Origin: Legionella steigerwaltii
Lineage (GTDB): Bacteria > Pseudomonadota > Gammaproteobacteria > Legionellales > Legionellaceae
Assembly (NCBI RefSeq): GCF_001468065.1
Contig: NZ_LNYZ01000013.1
Coordinates: 1 to 64,000, forward strand
Direction: 5' to 3'
Length of the DNA stretch: 64,000 nucleotides
Each line of letters opens with the position of its first letter. Position 1 is the stretch's first letter. The notes beneath the pieces are model-generated. The model worked only from the letters and a program-made list of their open reading frames with translations. It was not told the DNA's origin and did no database searches. The position numbers were made by a program, and so were the translations under genes. Positions 9,487 through 18,023 of this stretch are shown here, piece after piece.

Positions 9487-9996
9487 TTAAAAATCCATAT
9501 CCCAATCAACAGTAATTACTTGCTGCTCGGTATTAATATCTAATATAAATTGGCCGAGTAAATAAGGTATTAAATGCCTTTTATTACCTTCTACAACCAA
9601 CACATCATTTGAGCCTGTAGGAATTATTTCAGTGACATTTCCAAAAGACTCACCTTGTTGGTTTATCACCTTCATACCTATAAGTTGGTGCCAGTAATAT
9701 TCACCAGGTTTCAGTGTTTCCAGTTGTTCCTGTTGCACTGCAATTTCTACATTGGTGAGGTAAGCTACTGATTCGCGTTCAGGATAACCTTCAATTTGGA
9801 CTATGATGGATTTATTTTGTACCTCAGCACGCAATAGTTTAATTGGCTCCCATTTATTATTTATAAAGGCATGCCAATTTGCATACTTCAGGACATTATC
9901 ACGAGGTTCTGTAAAGGAGTGAACCGTAACAGAACCTTTAACACCATGTGGCCGCCCAAAACGGGCAATTACTATCCAGTTTTCCTGATTATTCAC
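9487..9996 (-). CDS. rimM: 16S rRNA processing protein RimM
   Basis: A 169-residue RimM, a ribosome maturation factor that binds S19 and helps mature the 30S head. The N-terminal RimM domain starts with IARFGRPHGVKGSVTVHSFTE. The C-terminal PRC-barrel has EYYWHQLIGMKV, GNVTEIIPTGSNDVLVV and RHLIPYL. Length is typical. It begins 4 bases after rpsP and abuts trmD, so translation is probably coupled. Confidence 0.97.
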   Translation of the reverse strand: MNNQENWIVIARFGRPHGVKGSVTVHSFTEPRDNVLKYANWHAFINNKWEPIKLLRAEVQNKSIIVQIEGYPERESVAYLTNVEIAVQQEQLETLKPGEYYWHQLIGMKVINQQGESFGNVTEIIPTGSNDVLVVEGNKRHLIPYLLGQFILDINTEQQVITVDWDMDF

Positions 9997-10000
9997 GTTA

Positions 10001-10258
10001 TTAAGCAGCTTCGCCTTTTTTATTAAACTCTTTGACTAAAGCGCTTACGCGATCAGACAATTGTGCACCTACTTTTTGCCATTGGCTTAATTTTTCTGTA
10101 TCAATGTGCAGACGAACTTCTTGCCCACGAGCTATAGGGTTAAAGTAACCGATACGCTCAATATAACTACCATCGCGGCGCTTGCGGCTGTCAGTAACGA
10201 CCATATTATAAAACGGACGCTTTTTAGCGCCACCTCTTGATAAACGTATAACGACCAT
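10001..10258 (-). CDS. rpsP: 30S ribosomal protein S16
   Basis: An 85-residue S16. The family start [20 protein letters not shown], the [15 protein letters not shown] block and the DRV segment are all present. S16 helps assemble the 5' domain of 16S rRNA. It is the first gene of the rpsP-rimM-trmD-rplS set and lies 85 bases after the stop of ffh on the same strand, so it may share the ffh transcript or have its own promoter in that gap. Confidence 0.98.
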   Translation of the reverse strand: MVVIRLSRGGAKKRPFYNMVVTDSRKRRDGSYIERIGYFNPIARGQEVRLHIDTEKLSQWQKVGAQLSDRVSALVKEFNKKGEAA

Positions 10259-10343
10259 TGTTTTCCTCTACTTTAGAGTGGTTACGTAAAAATGCCGTGT
10301 ATTGTACGAAAATTAATTCAGCATGTGAAGTAATTCTTGCGAA

Positions 10344-11723
10344 TTATTTAAAATCATCGGGTAATATGCCTTTTAAACCAGCCATCCCACCAAGTCCACG
10401 CATCATTTTTTGCATTCCACCGGGTTTAGTAAATTTCTTCATCATTTTTTGCATTTGCTCAAATTGCTTTAATAACTTATTCACATCCTGTATTTGTGTT
10501 CCTGAACCCAAGGCAATGCGTTTTTTGCGTGATCCCACAATAAGCTTAGGTATACGACGCTCTTTGGGGGTCATGGAATTAATAATGGCAATGGTTTGCG
10601 CCATGGCTTTATCGCTAACTTGTTTCATTGCCTGCTGAGGCATCATTTGACCAACACCAGGTAGTTTACTCATCATCCCGGAAATGCCACCCATATTGTT
10701 CATTTGCAGGAGCTGTTGTTTAAAGTCCTCTAGATCAAAGCCTTTGCCCTTTTTCAGTTTTTTAGCAAGCTTTTCACTCGCTTGTTTATCTGCTTTGCGT
10801 TCAACTTCTTCAATAAGCGTGAGAATATCTCCCATGCCAAGAATTCTTGAGGCAATTCGCTCAGGATGAAACGGCTCCAAAGCATCTACTTTTTCACCAC
10901 TACCAATAAATTTAATAGGTTGTCCAGTAATTTGCTTTACAGAAAGAGCTGCTCCACCGCGCGCATCACCATCCGTTTTGGTCAGAATGACCCCGGTTAA
11001 CGGTAACGCTTCATGGAATGCTTTTGCTGTATTTGCAGCATCCTGCCCTGTCATACTATCAACAACAAACAGAGTCTCAATGGGATGTATTTCTTTGTGC
11101 AAGCCCTTAATTTCAGCCATCATATCGGCATCAATATGCAATCGGCCTGCCGTATCAATCAGCAAGACATCCATATATTGTTTCTTAGCTGTATCAAGTG
11201 CTTTTTTTGCAATGGTAAGTGGTTGTTCATTTGCTTCTGCTGGGAAGAAGGCGACACCTATTTGATCCGCTAATACTTTCAGCTGTTGTATTGCCGCAGG
11301 TCGATAAACGTCGACACTGGCTACCATTACTTTTTTATTCTCAGATTCTTTCAAGTAACGAGCTAATTTAGCAGTACTGGTTGTTTTACCTGAGCCTTGC
11401 AATCCTGCCATTAAGAATACCGCAGGAGGTTGGGTTTTAAAATTAAGCTCGGCACGTTCATCGCCCATGATATGGATTAATTCGTCATGAACGATTTTAA
11501 CAAAGGCTTGATCGGGATTTAATTCAGTTAAGACTTCTTGCCCCAAAGCCTTTTGTTTTACTTGTTCAATAAATTCTTTAATAACAGGTAAGGCAACATC
11601 TGCTTCAAGCAGTGAAAGCCTGACTTCACGCAGGGCGTGCTGTACATTCTCTTCTGTTAATCGACCCTGTCCTCGTAAATTTTTAAAGGTGCGAGTCAAA
11701 CGTTCGGTTAAGGTTTCAAACAT
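10344..11723 (-). CDS. ffh: Signal recognition particle protein Ffh (SRP54)
   Basis: A 459-residue SRP GTPase that with 4.5S RNA targets nascent inner-membrane proteins to FtsY. The N domain (MFETLTERLTRTFKNLRG) is followed by the G domain with GLQGSGKTT (about 107-115), DTAGRL, the TKTDGDARGGAALS block and GSGEK. The C-terminal M domain is rich in methionine (QQLLQMNNMGG, FEQMQKMMKKF), as needed to bind signal sequences and RNA. Length is normal. It lies upstream of rpsP on the same strand, a common gammaproteobacterial arrangement. Confidence 0.98.
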   Translation of the reverse strand: MFETLTERLTRTFKNLRGQGRLTEENVQHALREVRLSLLEADVALPVIKEFIEQVKQKALGQEVLTELNPDQAFVKIVHDELIHIMGDERAELNFKTQPPAVFLMAGLQGSGKTTSTAKLARYLKESENKKVMVASVDVYRPAAIQQLKVLADQIGVAFFPAEANEQPLTIAKKALDTAKKQYMDVLLIDTAGRLHIDADMMAEIKGLHKEIHPIETLFVVDSMTGQDAANTAKAFHEALPLTGVILTKTDGDARGGAALSVKQITGQPIKFIGSGEKVDALEPFHPERIASRILGMGDILTLIEEVERKADKQASEKLAKKLKKGKGFDLEDFKQQLLQMNNMGGISGMMSKLPGVGQMMPQQAMKQVSDKAMAQTIAIINSMTPKERRIPKLIVGSRKKRIALGSGTQIQDVNKLLKQFEQMQKMMKKFTKPGGMQKMMRGLGGMAGLKGILPDDFK

Positions 11724-11831
11724 GATATGTTGCCCGAAAAAAATAGGAACTATAGCACAGAGAAGCTATGATATGAAACTGCCAAGGCCATGGTATCAAC
11801 TTAAGGTTACTGCGTATAAAAGTTGGAGTTG

Positions 11832-11904
11832 TGTAGCCCGGATAGACGAAGTCGTAATTTGAGTTAGGCTAAATCCTGTATATGCTACGCTAATCCGGGC
11901 TACA
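11832..11904. repeat. GTAGCCCGG palindromic intergenic repeat
   Basis: Perfect 12-bp inverted arms (TGTAGCCCGGAT at 11832-11843 and ATCCGGGCTACA at 11893-11904) enclose 49 bases. It lies in the 424-base gap between the divergent ffh and the APC permease. A related palindrome with GTAGCCTGG arms is at 38441-38502. This looks like a dispersed REP-like element. Confidence 0.7.
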
Positions 11905-12075
11905 TATAAAAAGTTTAATGTTCACTTCTCATGCGAGGGCGGGTGATTTTGTGCATAAAGACAGGAAAAAAGGCAGAGATTTTCTGATTAAATCATGTTA
12001 TTTTACAATGCGTGTTAAAAATCTGCGGGTTGTTAAATGAAATTAAGGAACATTTTGTTTAATTATTACCCTATT

Positions 12076-12108
12076 ATTAAGGGTTTCTTAAGCTAATTTT
12101 TATATAAT
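12076..12108 (+). promoter_or_regulatory. Possible PmrA box and -10 before the APC permease
   Basis: Two TTAA cores at 12077-12080 and 12088-12091 are 11 bases apart, as in the direct-repeat TTAA site of the Legionella PmrA response regulator. TATAAT follows at 12103-12108, which places the repeat over the -35 position. The flanking bases match the consensus only partly (GGGT instead of TATT after the first core), so this is a candidate only. Confidence 0.35.
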
Positions 12109-12147
12109 TAAGCTTCTGCAAGCCCCAAAATGCACTGAAGGAATGCG

Positions 12148-13557
12148 ATGATCGATAAAAAACATTCACTGACAATTTTCAGTCTGACTATGATAACAGT
12201 TGGTTCTGTGGACAGCATACGCAATTTGCCTGCTACAGCCTTATTTGGTAGTCAATTAATTTTTTATTTTGTTTTGGGTGCTTTATTTTTTCTAATCCCC
12301 ACAGCTTTGGTTTCAGCAGAGTTGGCTTCAGGATGGCCACGACAGGGTGGGATTTACATATGGGTAAAACAGGCTTTTGGCAAAAAAATGGGCTTCTTGG
12401 CCATTTGGTTGCAGTGGATAGAAAATGTAATTTGGTATCCAACGATTTTATCTTTTGTCGCAGGAACTATTGGCTACTTAATTAATCCTCAGTTAACGAG
12501 CAATCCTTATTTTCTCTGGGCGGTAATCGTTAGTTCATTTTGGGGCGCGACGATATTGAATTTGCGGGGAATGAAATCATCTGCCGCGTTCAGTAATCTG
12601 TGTTCTCTTGCAGGTTTATTATTGCCTATGTCATTAATTATTGGTCTTGGAGCCGTGTGGGTTACTCAAGGTAATCCTTTACAAATTCAATTTGATATTC
12701 CAAGTATCGTGCCACATCCGTCCGATAAATCCATGTGGGTGTCCTTAACTGCAATTATTATGTCTTTTTGTGGTATAGAAATCGCGACAGTTCATGCCAA
12801 TGACGTAAATAACCCACAGCATGCTTTTCCCAAAGTCTTAATTTATTCAGTAGGAATTATTTTAAGTACTTTAATTCTTGGGTCTTTAGCCATTGCCATT
12901 GTTTTACCAGGCAAAGATATCAATTTAGTGGCCGGCATTATGCAAGCATTCGAGGCATTCTTCTCCAGCTATCAATTATCGTGGATGATGCCAGTAGTTG
13001 CTATAATGCTGGTTTTGGGAGGACTGGGCGGTGTGAGTAACTGGATAATTGCTCCCACAAAAGGGCTACTGGTTGCTGCAGAAGATGGGAATTTGCCTGA
13101 TTATTTTCAACGTACGAATGCAAAAGGTGCTCCAGCCGTAATGCTTTATACTCAGGCGAGTATTGTCACAATCTTATCAGGCTTATTCTTATTTATGCCC
13201 AGTGTGAATGGATCTTATTGGTTATTAACTGCTTTAGCAGCGCAATTGTATATGTTGATGTATTTCATTATGTTTGCAGCAGCAATTAAATTGCGGTTTG
13301 CTGAACCTCATCATCAGCGACCTTTTGCAATTCCAGGGGGGATGTTGGGTATGTTATTTGTCGCAGGTATAGGCATTATTGGTGTATGTGCTACCTTGGC
13401 AGTGAGTTTTATTCCACCAGATGGAATTAATGTAGGTAGCATGGCGCGTTATGAATTGACACTAATTGGAGGCTTAATTTTAATGTGTTTACCTCCATTT
13501 ATAAGTTCTTGGTCGCGAGAAAAGACAGTGGCATTGGAAGCTGTTGTTCCTGATTAA
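12148..13557 (+). CDS. APC-family amino-acid permease/antiporter
   Basis: A 469-residue inner-membrane transporter with about twelve hydrophobic segments. The N-terminal part has the APC pattern around TVGSVDSIRNLPATALFGS and the following SAELASGWPRQGGIYIWVKQAFG, which resembles the glutamate/GABA antiporter (GadC/YjeM) branch of the superfamily. GGLGGVSNWIIAPTKGLLVAAEDG is a further family block. It probably exchanges or imports amino acids, which would suit an organism that feeds on amino acids, but the substrate is not readable. It stands alone between ffh and a PriC-like gene; a PmrA-box-like repeat lies upstream. Confidence 0.85.
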   Translation: MIDKKHSLTIFSLTMITVGSVDSIRNLPATALFGSQLIFYFVLGALFFLIPTALVSAELASGWPRQGGIYIWVKQAFGKKMGFLAIWLQWIENVIWYPTILSFVAGTIGYLINPQLTSNPYFLWAVIVSSFWGATILNLRGMKSSAAFSNLCSLAGLLLPMSLIIGLGAVWVTQGNPLQIQFDIPSIVPHPSDKSMWVSLTAIIMSFCGIEIATVHANDVNNPQHAFPKVLIYSVGIILSTLILGSLAIAIVLPGKDINLVAGIMQAFEAFFSSYQLSWMMPVVAIMLVLGGLGGVSNWIIAPTKGLLVAAEDGNLPDYFQRTNAKGAPAVMLYTQASIVTILSGLFLFMPSVNGSYWLLTALAAQLYMLMYFIMFAAAIKLRFAEPHHQRPFAIPGGMLGMLFVAGIGIIGVCATLAVSFIPPDGINVGSMARYELTLIGGLILMCLPPFISSWSREKTVALEAVVPD

Positions 13558-13611
13558 AGATTCTTGCACACGTTTCTTGCCCTGTAGAAAGGGCATTTAT
13601 GGTCAAAAAGC

Positions 13612-14148
13612 ATGGCGGATATCCCAGCTGAATCTAATGAATTACTGAGCCAGTTAATGGCAAGATTACCTGAATTGGAATGGAAAATTAACGAGCTCGG
13701 CTCCTTTTTTTCAAGTCATCGTTTGCCCAAAGGGTTGTTTCGGATTGATGAAGGGGTAAGTGGTGTTGCATGTATTGCAGAAATCAAAGCGGACATACAT
13801 GCTTTAAGTAAACAACAAAATAGGCAAAGTGCCTTTTATTTGGCAGAGCGAATCAGACGAAAAATTAATGTTTTGGTTGTTTTGTGTCAAATGCATCAAA
13901 CAAGCAATAAACCAGAGGAAAAACGTTCATTCGGCATCAAGATGTTAAGTACCAGGCGGCAATGGATAAATGATCTTGAGGCGGAAATTAAAACCTTAGA
14001 AGAACAGCAACAAGCCATGACTAAAGCGTTAGAACATCTGAGACATAATCATAACTCCAGCGCAATTTTGCATTTGAAAGCGGAATTGGGGGAAGTAGCG
14101 CGTCGCCTAACTTTGGCTAAAGAAACGCTAAATCGAGCTGTTTCTTGA
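13612..14148 (+). CDS. PriC-like primosomal replication protein
   Basis: A 178-residue, highly charged, all-helical protein. Its pattern resembles the PriC (primosomal protein N'') family: an N-terminal helical region ending in LPKGLFR, a middle helix with YLAERIRRKINVLV, and a C-terminal coiled coil containing STRRQWINDLEAEIKTLEEQ and ELGEVARRLTLAKETL. PriC helps reload the replicative helicase at stalled forks by remodelling SSB. The length fits. It lies 54 bases after the permease and may share its message. The call rests on pattern memory only; an unrelated coiled-coil protein is the alternative. Confidence 0.5.
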   Translation: MADIPAESNELLSQLMARLPELEWKINELGSFFSSHRLPKGLFRIDEGVSGVACIAEIKADIHALSKQQNRQSAFYLAERIRRKINVLVVLCQMHQTSNKPEEKRSFGIKMLSTRRQWINDLEAEIKTLEEQQQAMTKALEHLRHNHNSSAILHLKAELGEVARRLTLAKETLNRAVS

Positions 14149-14422
14149 TCATCAATCTTTTTCTTAATAAAGTAATGCGGTAAATTTCGTGAGTTCGAGA
14201 TGCAAGACTTTTTTATGCCTTGTGTATCGCTCAGTGAACGTATCCCGTAAAGTTTATCTCTGCAAAGGCAGGGATACTAGTATTTGTACGAGATCCAGTT
14301 CAAAATAATCGTGTGCCTTAGCATAATTATTAAATATGATTACTCAACTGAATCACTTATTTGTCTTATAAATCATAAGAAAGATAAGTGGAAATGGGTA
14401 GTTTCAAAAAGGAGCGTTCTAA

Positions 14423-14764
14423 ATGTCAGATAAATTTTCTCAAATCACCAAAGACATCAGTACTCAATTAGCGAAAATGCGTAAGGAAATGCCGGAAGTA
14501 ATGTCTGGATTTTCAGCTCTTGCGCAAGGCGCCACTAAAGACGGTGTACTCGATAAAAAAACAAAAGAATTAATTGCTATGGCTCTTGCTGTTGCAAAAC
14601 AATGCGATGGTTGCATCGGATTTCATGCGCAAACGTTAATTAAATTACAAGCAACACGCGAAGAATTTTTAGAAACTTTAGGCATGGCTGTATATATGGG
14701 GGGTGGCCCATCCCTAATGTATGCTGCAGAAGCTTTAGAAGCTTTTGAAGAGTTCAGTAAATAA
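14423..14764 (+). CDS. AhpD-like carboxymuconolactone decarboxylase family protein
   Basis: A 113-residue protein of the CMD/AhpD fold. The redox motif CDGCIGFH (CxxCxxH, Cys at about 53 and 56) is intact, as in alkylhydroperoxidase-type members, and is followed by GMAVYMGGGPSLMYAAEALEAFEEF. Such proteins act as small thiol peroxidases or reductases under oxidative stress; a true decarboxylase role is unlikely. A strong ribosome-binding site (AAGGAG) precedes the ATG. It appears to be a single-gene unit; the 274-base gap before it holds only a weak hairpin (about 14256-14275). Confidence 0.88.
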   Translation: MSDKFSQITKDISTQLAKMRKEMPEVMSGFSALAQGATKDGVLDKKTKELIAMALAVAKQCDGCIGFHAQTLIKLQATREEFLETLGMAVYMGGGPSLMYAAEALEAFEEFSK

Positions 14765-14810
14765 TACCACTTAAGAATCGATCAAATGGTCGGGTCTTGA
14801 CCCGACCCTG

Positions 14811-15302
14811 CTAATGTGGTTCAGCTGATGGTTGTGGTGTTGGTGGCTGCACTGCTGATGGTTGTCCTAACGCCGCAGAAACATGAATCATTTCATTTTT
14901 GGCTGCAGTATTCTGTTGACATGGGTAGTGTTTACTCGCACCTAACCAGGCAACTTGTGATACCGTCATGGAGTCTTTATCACTTTGCTGGCTTGATATT
15001 TCTTTGTAAGTTTGCTGAATCAGCTCACAAAGAGTCGGTGCAGTAAGTTGTACACTTGGTGGTAAGCAAAAAATAGGGTTACCCTGATTTCTTGCAATTT
15101 CATTCGCCTGAATCATTGTTTCAGCAATGCTTTCGCAGGTTATTGTCAAAACATGGCGGGCAGACCGAGCCCAGGCTTGGGCTTGGGGATCTGCTTTAAC
15201 TTCCATCTGCGGAATATTATTAGCAATATTCATATAGTTTTTTATGGTGTCAGCATGTATGCAATGACAAAAGAATAAGAAACTGAATAATAAAATACGC
15301 AT
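14811..15302 (-). CDS. Secreted protein with a Rap1a/Tai-like cysteine pattern
   Basis: About 163 residues from the start MRILLF, which begins a clear signal peptide ending near CIHA; the ATG 33 bases upstream would put a polar tail before it. The mature part has FCLPPSVQL, a following helix and a later HYPC. This cysteine arrangement resembles the Rap1a/Tai domain found in some type VI immunity proteins, but the likeness is weak. The C-terminus is Pro/Gln-rich. A palindromic element (15352-15443) lies upstream. The function is unknown. Confidence 0.55.
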   Translation of the reverse strand: MRILLFSFLFFCHCIHADTIKNYMNIANNIPQMEVKADPQAQAWARSARHVLTITCESIAETMIQANEIARNQGNPIFCLPPSVQLTAPTLCELIQQTYKEISSQQSDKDSMTVSQVAWLGASKHYPCQQNTAAKNEMIHVSAALGQPSAVQPPTPQPSAEPH

Positions 15303-15351
15303 AATTATACCCTTAAAATTGATGTAAGCATTCACGCTGTATCATCAGCAA

Positions 15352-15443
15352 GTCCGATTTGAGCTCAGGTTGAACGGAAAATATTTAATGTATGCTGCAC
15401 TTTCCTCAGCATATTTTCCGTTCAACCTAAGCTCAAACCTGAC
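15352..15443. repeat. Long inverted repeat (33-bp arms)
   Basis: Arms at 15352-15384 and 15411-15443 pair at 30 of 33 positions around a 26-base centre, and the core TTGAACGGAAAATAT pairs perfectly. It lies between two minus-strand genes (after the DUF2909 gene and before the secreted protein). It could fold as a very stable RNA hairpin or be a MITE-like insertion; no clean uridine tract marks it as an ordinary terminator. Confidence 0.75.
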
Positions 15444-15484
15444 TTTTTACCAAGATTGAAGCATATTCCCTGAATGGTTACAAA

Positions 15485-15688
15485 TTAAATGCCATGAGGC
15501 TTAATTAAACCCAGTTTAAAAGCAATTAATAAAAATATAAATAAACTCACTGAAATACTTATTCTTATGGTTAAGGCTTTAATGGTTCGTTTGGAGTTAC
15601 CTGAATCACGAATAAGAAAAATAAGACCGCTTGCTAGAGAAGCAGCGATGATAATCATGGCAAAGATGATGATAATTTTGGTGATCAT
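15485..15688 (-). CDS. DUF2909 twin-transmembrane protein
   Basis: A 67-residue protein with two membrane segments (about residues 3-25 and 44-62). It has the family pattern: LIFLIRDSGNSKRTIKALTIRISIS between the segments and a C-terminal PHG. Members of this family usually sit next to cytochrome c oxidase assembly genes, and here it is divergent from SURF1 with 56 bases between the starts. Its exact role is unknown; a part in haem-copper oxidase assembly is inferred from context. Confidence 0.8.
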   Translation of the reverse strand: MITKIIIIFAMIIIAASLASGLIFLIRDSGNSKRTIKALTIRISISVSLFIFLLIAFKLGLIKPHGI

Positions 15689-15744
15689 TTGTTATACTCC
15701 TGAAATTGCCGTCTGATTATGACTAACGTTTGAACAATTAAATA

Positions 15745-16479
15745 ATGATGCCTAGTTTAACCTGTTTTAAATTTCGTTTCACCCCAAGCTGGCCGATGTT
15801 GATTCTTGCTATCTTGTTTTTTTCCTTATTTGTACGCCTTGGCTTTTGGCAAGTTGCTCGTGCAGATGAAAAAACAAAAATGATTTTTGCACAAAAGACA
15901 CAAGAAAGGCAAAAACCAGTTCTTTGGACCTCACAGAAAAAATTGCCTTTGCAATACGAACGCATCGTATTGAAAGGGAAGTATTTGTCTCAAATATTCT
16001 TATTGGATAATCAGCATCATAAGCATCAATTTGGTTACGATGTACTATCTCCCCTTGAATTATCTGATGGCACCATCATTATAGTTGATCGAGGCTGGGT
16101 ACCTGGTGAGTTGACACGCCGAGTTCTCCCCAATGTTCAAATTCCCAAAGGGACAGTAGAATTACAGGGTTCAACATACTTTCCAAGCAAAAATCAATGG
16201 GTTTTGGGCCCTGCTTTGGAAGAAAAGGGGAATAAAATGATCATTTTAGAACGTGTGGATGATCAATTGATGAGTCAAATTTTGCAAAAATCAGTCTCTC
16301 CGTTTATTATTCGCCTCGACAAGCAAGATACAAATGGATTTGTGCGTGAATGGGAGACGGTATCCATGCCTCCGCAGCGGCATCTGGCTTATGCTTTGCA
16401 GTGGTTTGTTATGGCATTGGTGGTTCTAATTATATTTGTAGCATTAAATCTGAAGAAAAAAGATGAGAAAACAAACTAG
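15745..16479 (+). CDS. SURF1-family cytochrome oxidase assembly protein
   Basis: A 244-residue inner-membrane protein with a membrane segment near residues 14-32, a large periplasmic domain and a second segment near 216-237, the SURF1 layout. Family phrases visible are RLGFWQVARADEK, FLLDNQHHKHQFGYDVLSPL, IIVDRGWVPG and the C-terminal HLAYALQWFVMA. SURF1 helps deliver haem a to the oxidase. It begins an apparent assembly operon (SURF1, thioredoxin-like, CtaA, CtaB) whose genes overlap, but the structural cox genes are not in this window. Confidence 0.93.
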   Translation: MMPSLTCFKFRFTPSWPMLILAILFFSLFVRLGFWQVARADEKTKMIFAQKTQERQKPVLWTSQKKLPLQYERIVLKGKYLSQIFLLDNQHHKHQFGYDVLSPLELSDGTIIIVDRGWVPGELTRRVLPNVQIPKGTVELQGSTYFPSKNQWVLGPALEEKGNKMIILERVDDQLMSQILQKSVSPFIIRLDKQDTNGFVREWETVSMPPQRHLAYALQWFVMALVVLIIFVALNLKKKDEKTN

Positions 16480-17011
16480 TAAATATTATATTTTATTGTT
16501 GTTAGTTGTAATATTCGCCACTCCTGGAGTAGCTGCTTATGTGTTTTTTCAGCACCCTTCCTGGTTGGGATCTGCACGGGTCAATAAAGGGACTTTACTG
16601 AATCCACCAGTACAATTGGGTGCTTTGGAAGGAAAGTCTAAATGGAGTATCATTTTTTGGAGTCCAAAAACTTGTGATCAGGCATGTGTGAAACAATTGG
16701 ATGTCTTGGCTCGAATTCGTCTGGCATTAGGGCGTAAATTGTACCAGGTCGATCAATGGCTTCTTATCAGTGATAAAGCACCTCCTTTATCGCAAGAGCA
16801 ACAATCCTTTTTAAAGGATATAGATTTTAAAGTGGCGAAATTATCTGCGACAGAGCTTGTTGCAAAAGGTACTTTATTCTCAAAATCGAAAGTATTTGTA
16901 GCTGATCCAGGTAATTATTTAATTCTCAGTTACGCACCTCAGGCTAATCCTGAGGATGTATATAAAGATTTGAAATTGTTGCTGAATACAACAGAAAACA
17001 AGAGTGATTAA
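16463..17011 (+). CDS. Membrane-anchored thioredoxin-like protein, oxidase assembly context
   Basis: A 182-residue protein with one N-terminal membrane anchor (about 9-30) and a periplasmic domain that reads like a SCO/thioredoxin fold. WSIIFWSPKTCDQACVKQLDVLARIR has Cys-x3-Cys spacing (C-D-Q-A-C) as in SCO copper chaperones. The usual later His ligand of SCO is not evident. It overlaps SURF1 by 17 bases and nearly touches CtaA, so it very probably acts in cytochrome oxidase assembly, perhaps in copper or disulphide handling. The specific role is inferred. Confidence 0.65.
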   Translation: MRKQTSKYYILLLLVVIFATPGVAAYVFFQHPSWLGSARVNKGTLLNPPVQLGALEGKSKWSIIFWSPKTCDQACVKQLDVLARIRLALGRKLYQVDQWLLISDKAPPLSQEQQSFLKDIDFKVAKLSATELVAKGTLFSKSKVFVADPGNYLILSYAPQANPEDVYKDLKLLLNTTENKSD

Positions 17012-17015
17012 CCTG

Positions 17016-18023
17016 ATGCAGAATAAATTATTACGGTATGTAGTATCATTTGCTGTACTTTTATCATTATTAGTCGTGATGCTAGGGGCATATACGCGCT
17101 TGACCGATGCTGGCTTAGGTTGTCCTGATTGGCCTGGTTGTTATGGACAGATGGTTCTTCCGAGTGCTAAAGAAAAGTTACAGGCAGCTCAGACTCACTA
17201 TCCAAAAATTCCTATCGAATCGAGAAAGGCATGGACTGAAATGGTCCATCGTTATGCCGCGGGGTCTTTAGCTTTATTGATCTTTTTTATTGTTTTTTAT
17301 GCACTACGCAAGCGCTTACAAGGTAATTATTTGATGCCTTGGCATTTACCGACTGCATTATTCATACTGGTTTTTTTTCAAGCTGCTTTGGGAATGTGGA
17401 CAGTAACCTTAAAGTTACTGCCGGTAGTGGTCATGGGGCATCTTTTAGGCGGGATGCTTATTGTTGCTTGTTTAAGCCGTTTTCGATTGCAAATCAGTTC
17501 ATTAAGTGGGCAGGATTTACCGCAATGGCGCCCTTGGTTGCGTCTTGGAGTAATCATCGTATTCTTACAAATCGCTTTGGGTGGTTGGGTGAGCTCAAAC
17601 TATGCAGGAATCTCATGTATTGGTTTCCCTCAGTGTAATGGGGTGTGGTTGCCTGATTTGCATTTCGCACAAGGATTTAATTTATTTTCACCAGTAGGGG
17701 CTAATTATCAAGGTGGTTTATTAGATCATGATGTTCGGGTAACAATTCAATGGATTCATCGATTAGGAGCAGTAATTACTGCTACTTATCTTTTTGTGCT
17801 TGTTTTATTAATCCTGTTGCGAAGCAGTTTCAATTATCTCAAAAAAGCTGCTGTGCTGATATTCCTATTAGTATTAGTGCAATTTACTTTAGGCATTCTC
17901 AATGTAGTTTATCTACTCCCAATCAGTGTCGCTGTAGCGCATAACGGAGTTGCGGCTCTATTATTGGCAACGGTATTTAGTACACTTCATTTTACGCGTA
18001 AGGGGCAAAATGATGCACGTTGA
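17016..18023 (+). CDS. ctaA: Haem A synthase (CtaA/COX15)
   Basis: An inner-membrane protein of about 335 residues with eight hydrophobic segments that oxidises the haem O methyl group to give haem A. The N-terminal block [22 protein letters not shown] is diagnostic, and conserved histidines occur in [22 protein letters not shown] and [10 protein letters not shown] chose the ATG at MQNKLL rather than the GTG 12 bases earlier, though either is possible. It overlaps the next gene (ctaB), and together they convert haem B to O to A. Confidence 0.95.
   Translation: MQNKLLRYVVSFAVLLSLLVVMLGAYTRLTDAGLGCPDWPGCYGQMVLPSAKEKLQAAQTHYPKIPIESRKAWTEMVHRYAAGSLALLIFFIVFYALRKRLQGNYLMPWHLPTALFILVFFQAALGMWTVTLKLLPVVVMGHLLGGMLIVACLSRFRLQISSLSGQDLPQWRPWLRLGVIIVFLQIALGGWVSSNYAGISCIGFPQCNGVWLPDLHFAQGFNLFSPVGANYQGGLLDHDVRVTIQWIHRLGAVITATYLFVLVLLILLRSSFNYLKKAAVLIFLLVLVQFTLGILNVVYLLPISVAVAHNGVAALLLATVFSTLHFTRKGQNDAR

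Noticed and set aside
10258-10638. Plus-strand frame of 126 codons overlapping the end of ffh
   Set aside because: It lies antisense to the conserved M domain of ffh and begins at the rpsP start; it is a composition effect.
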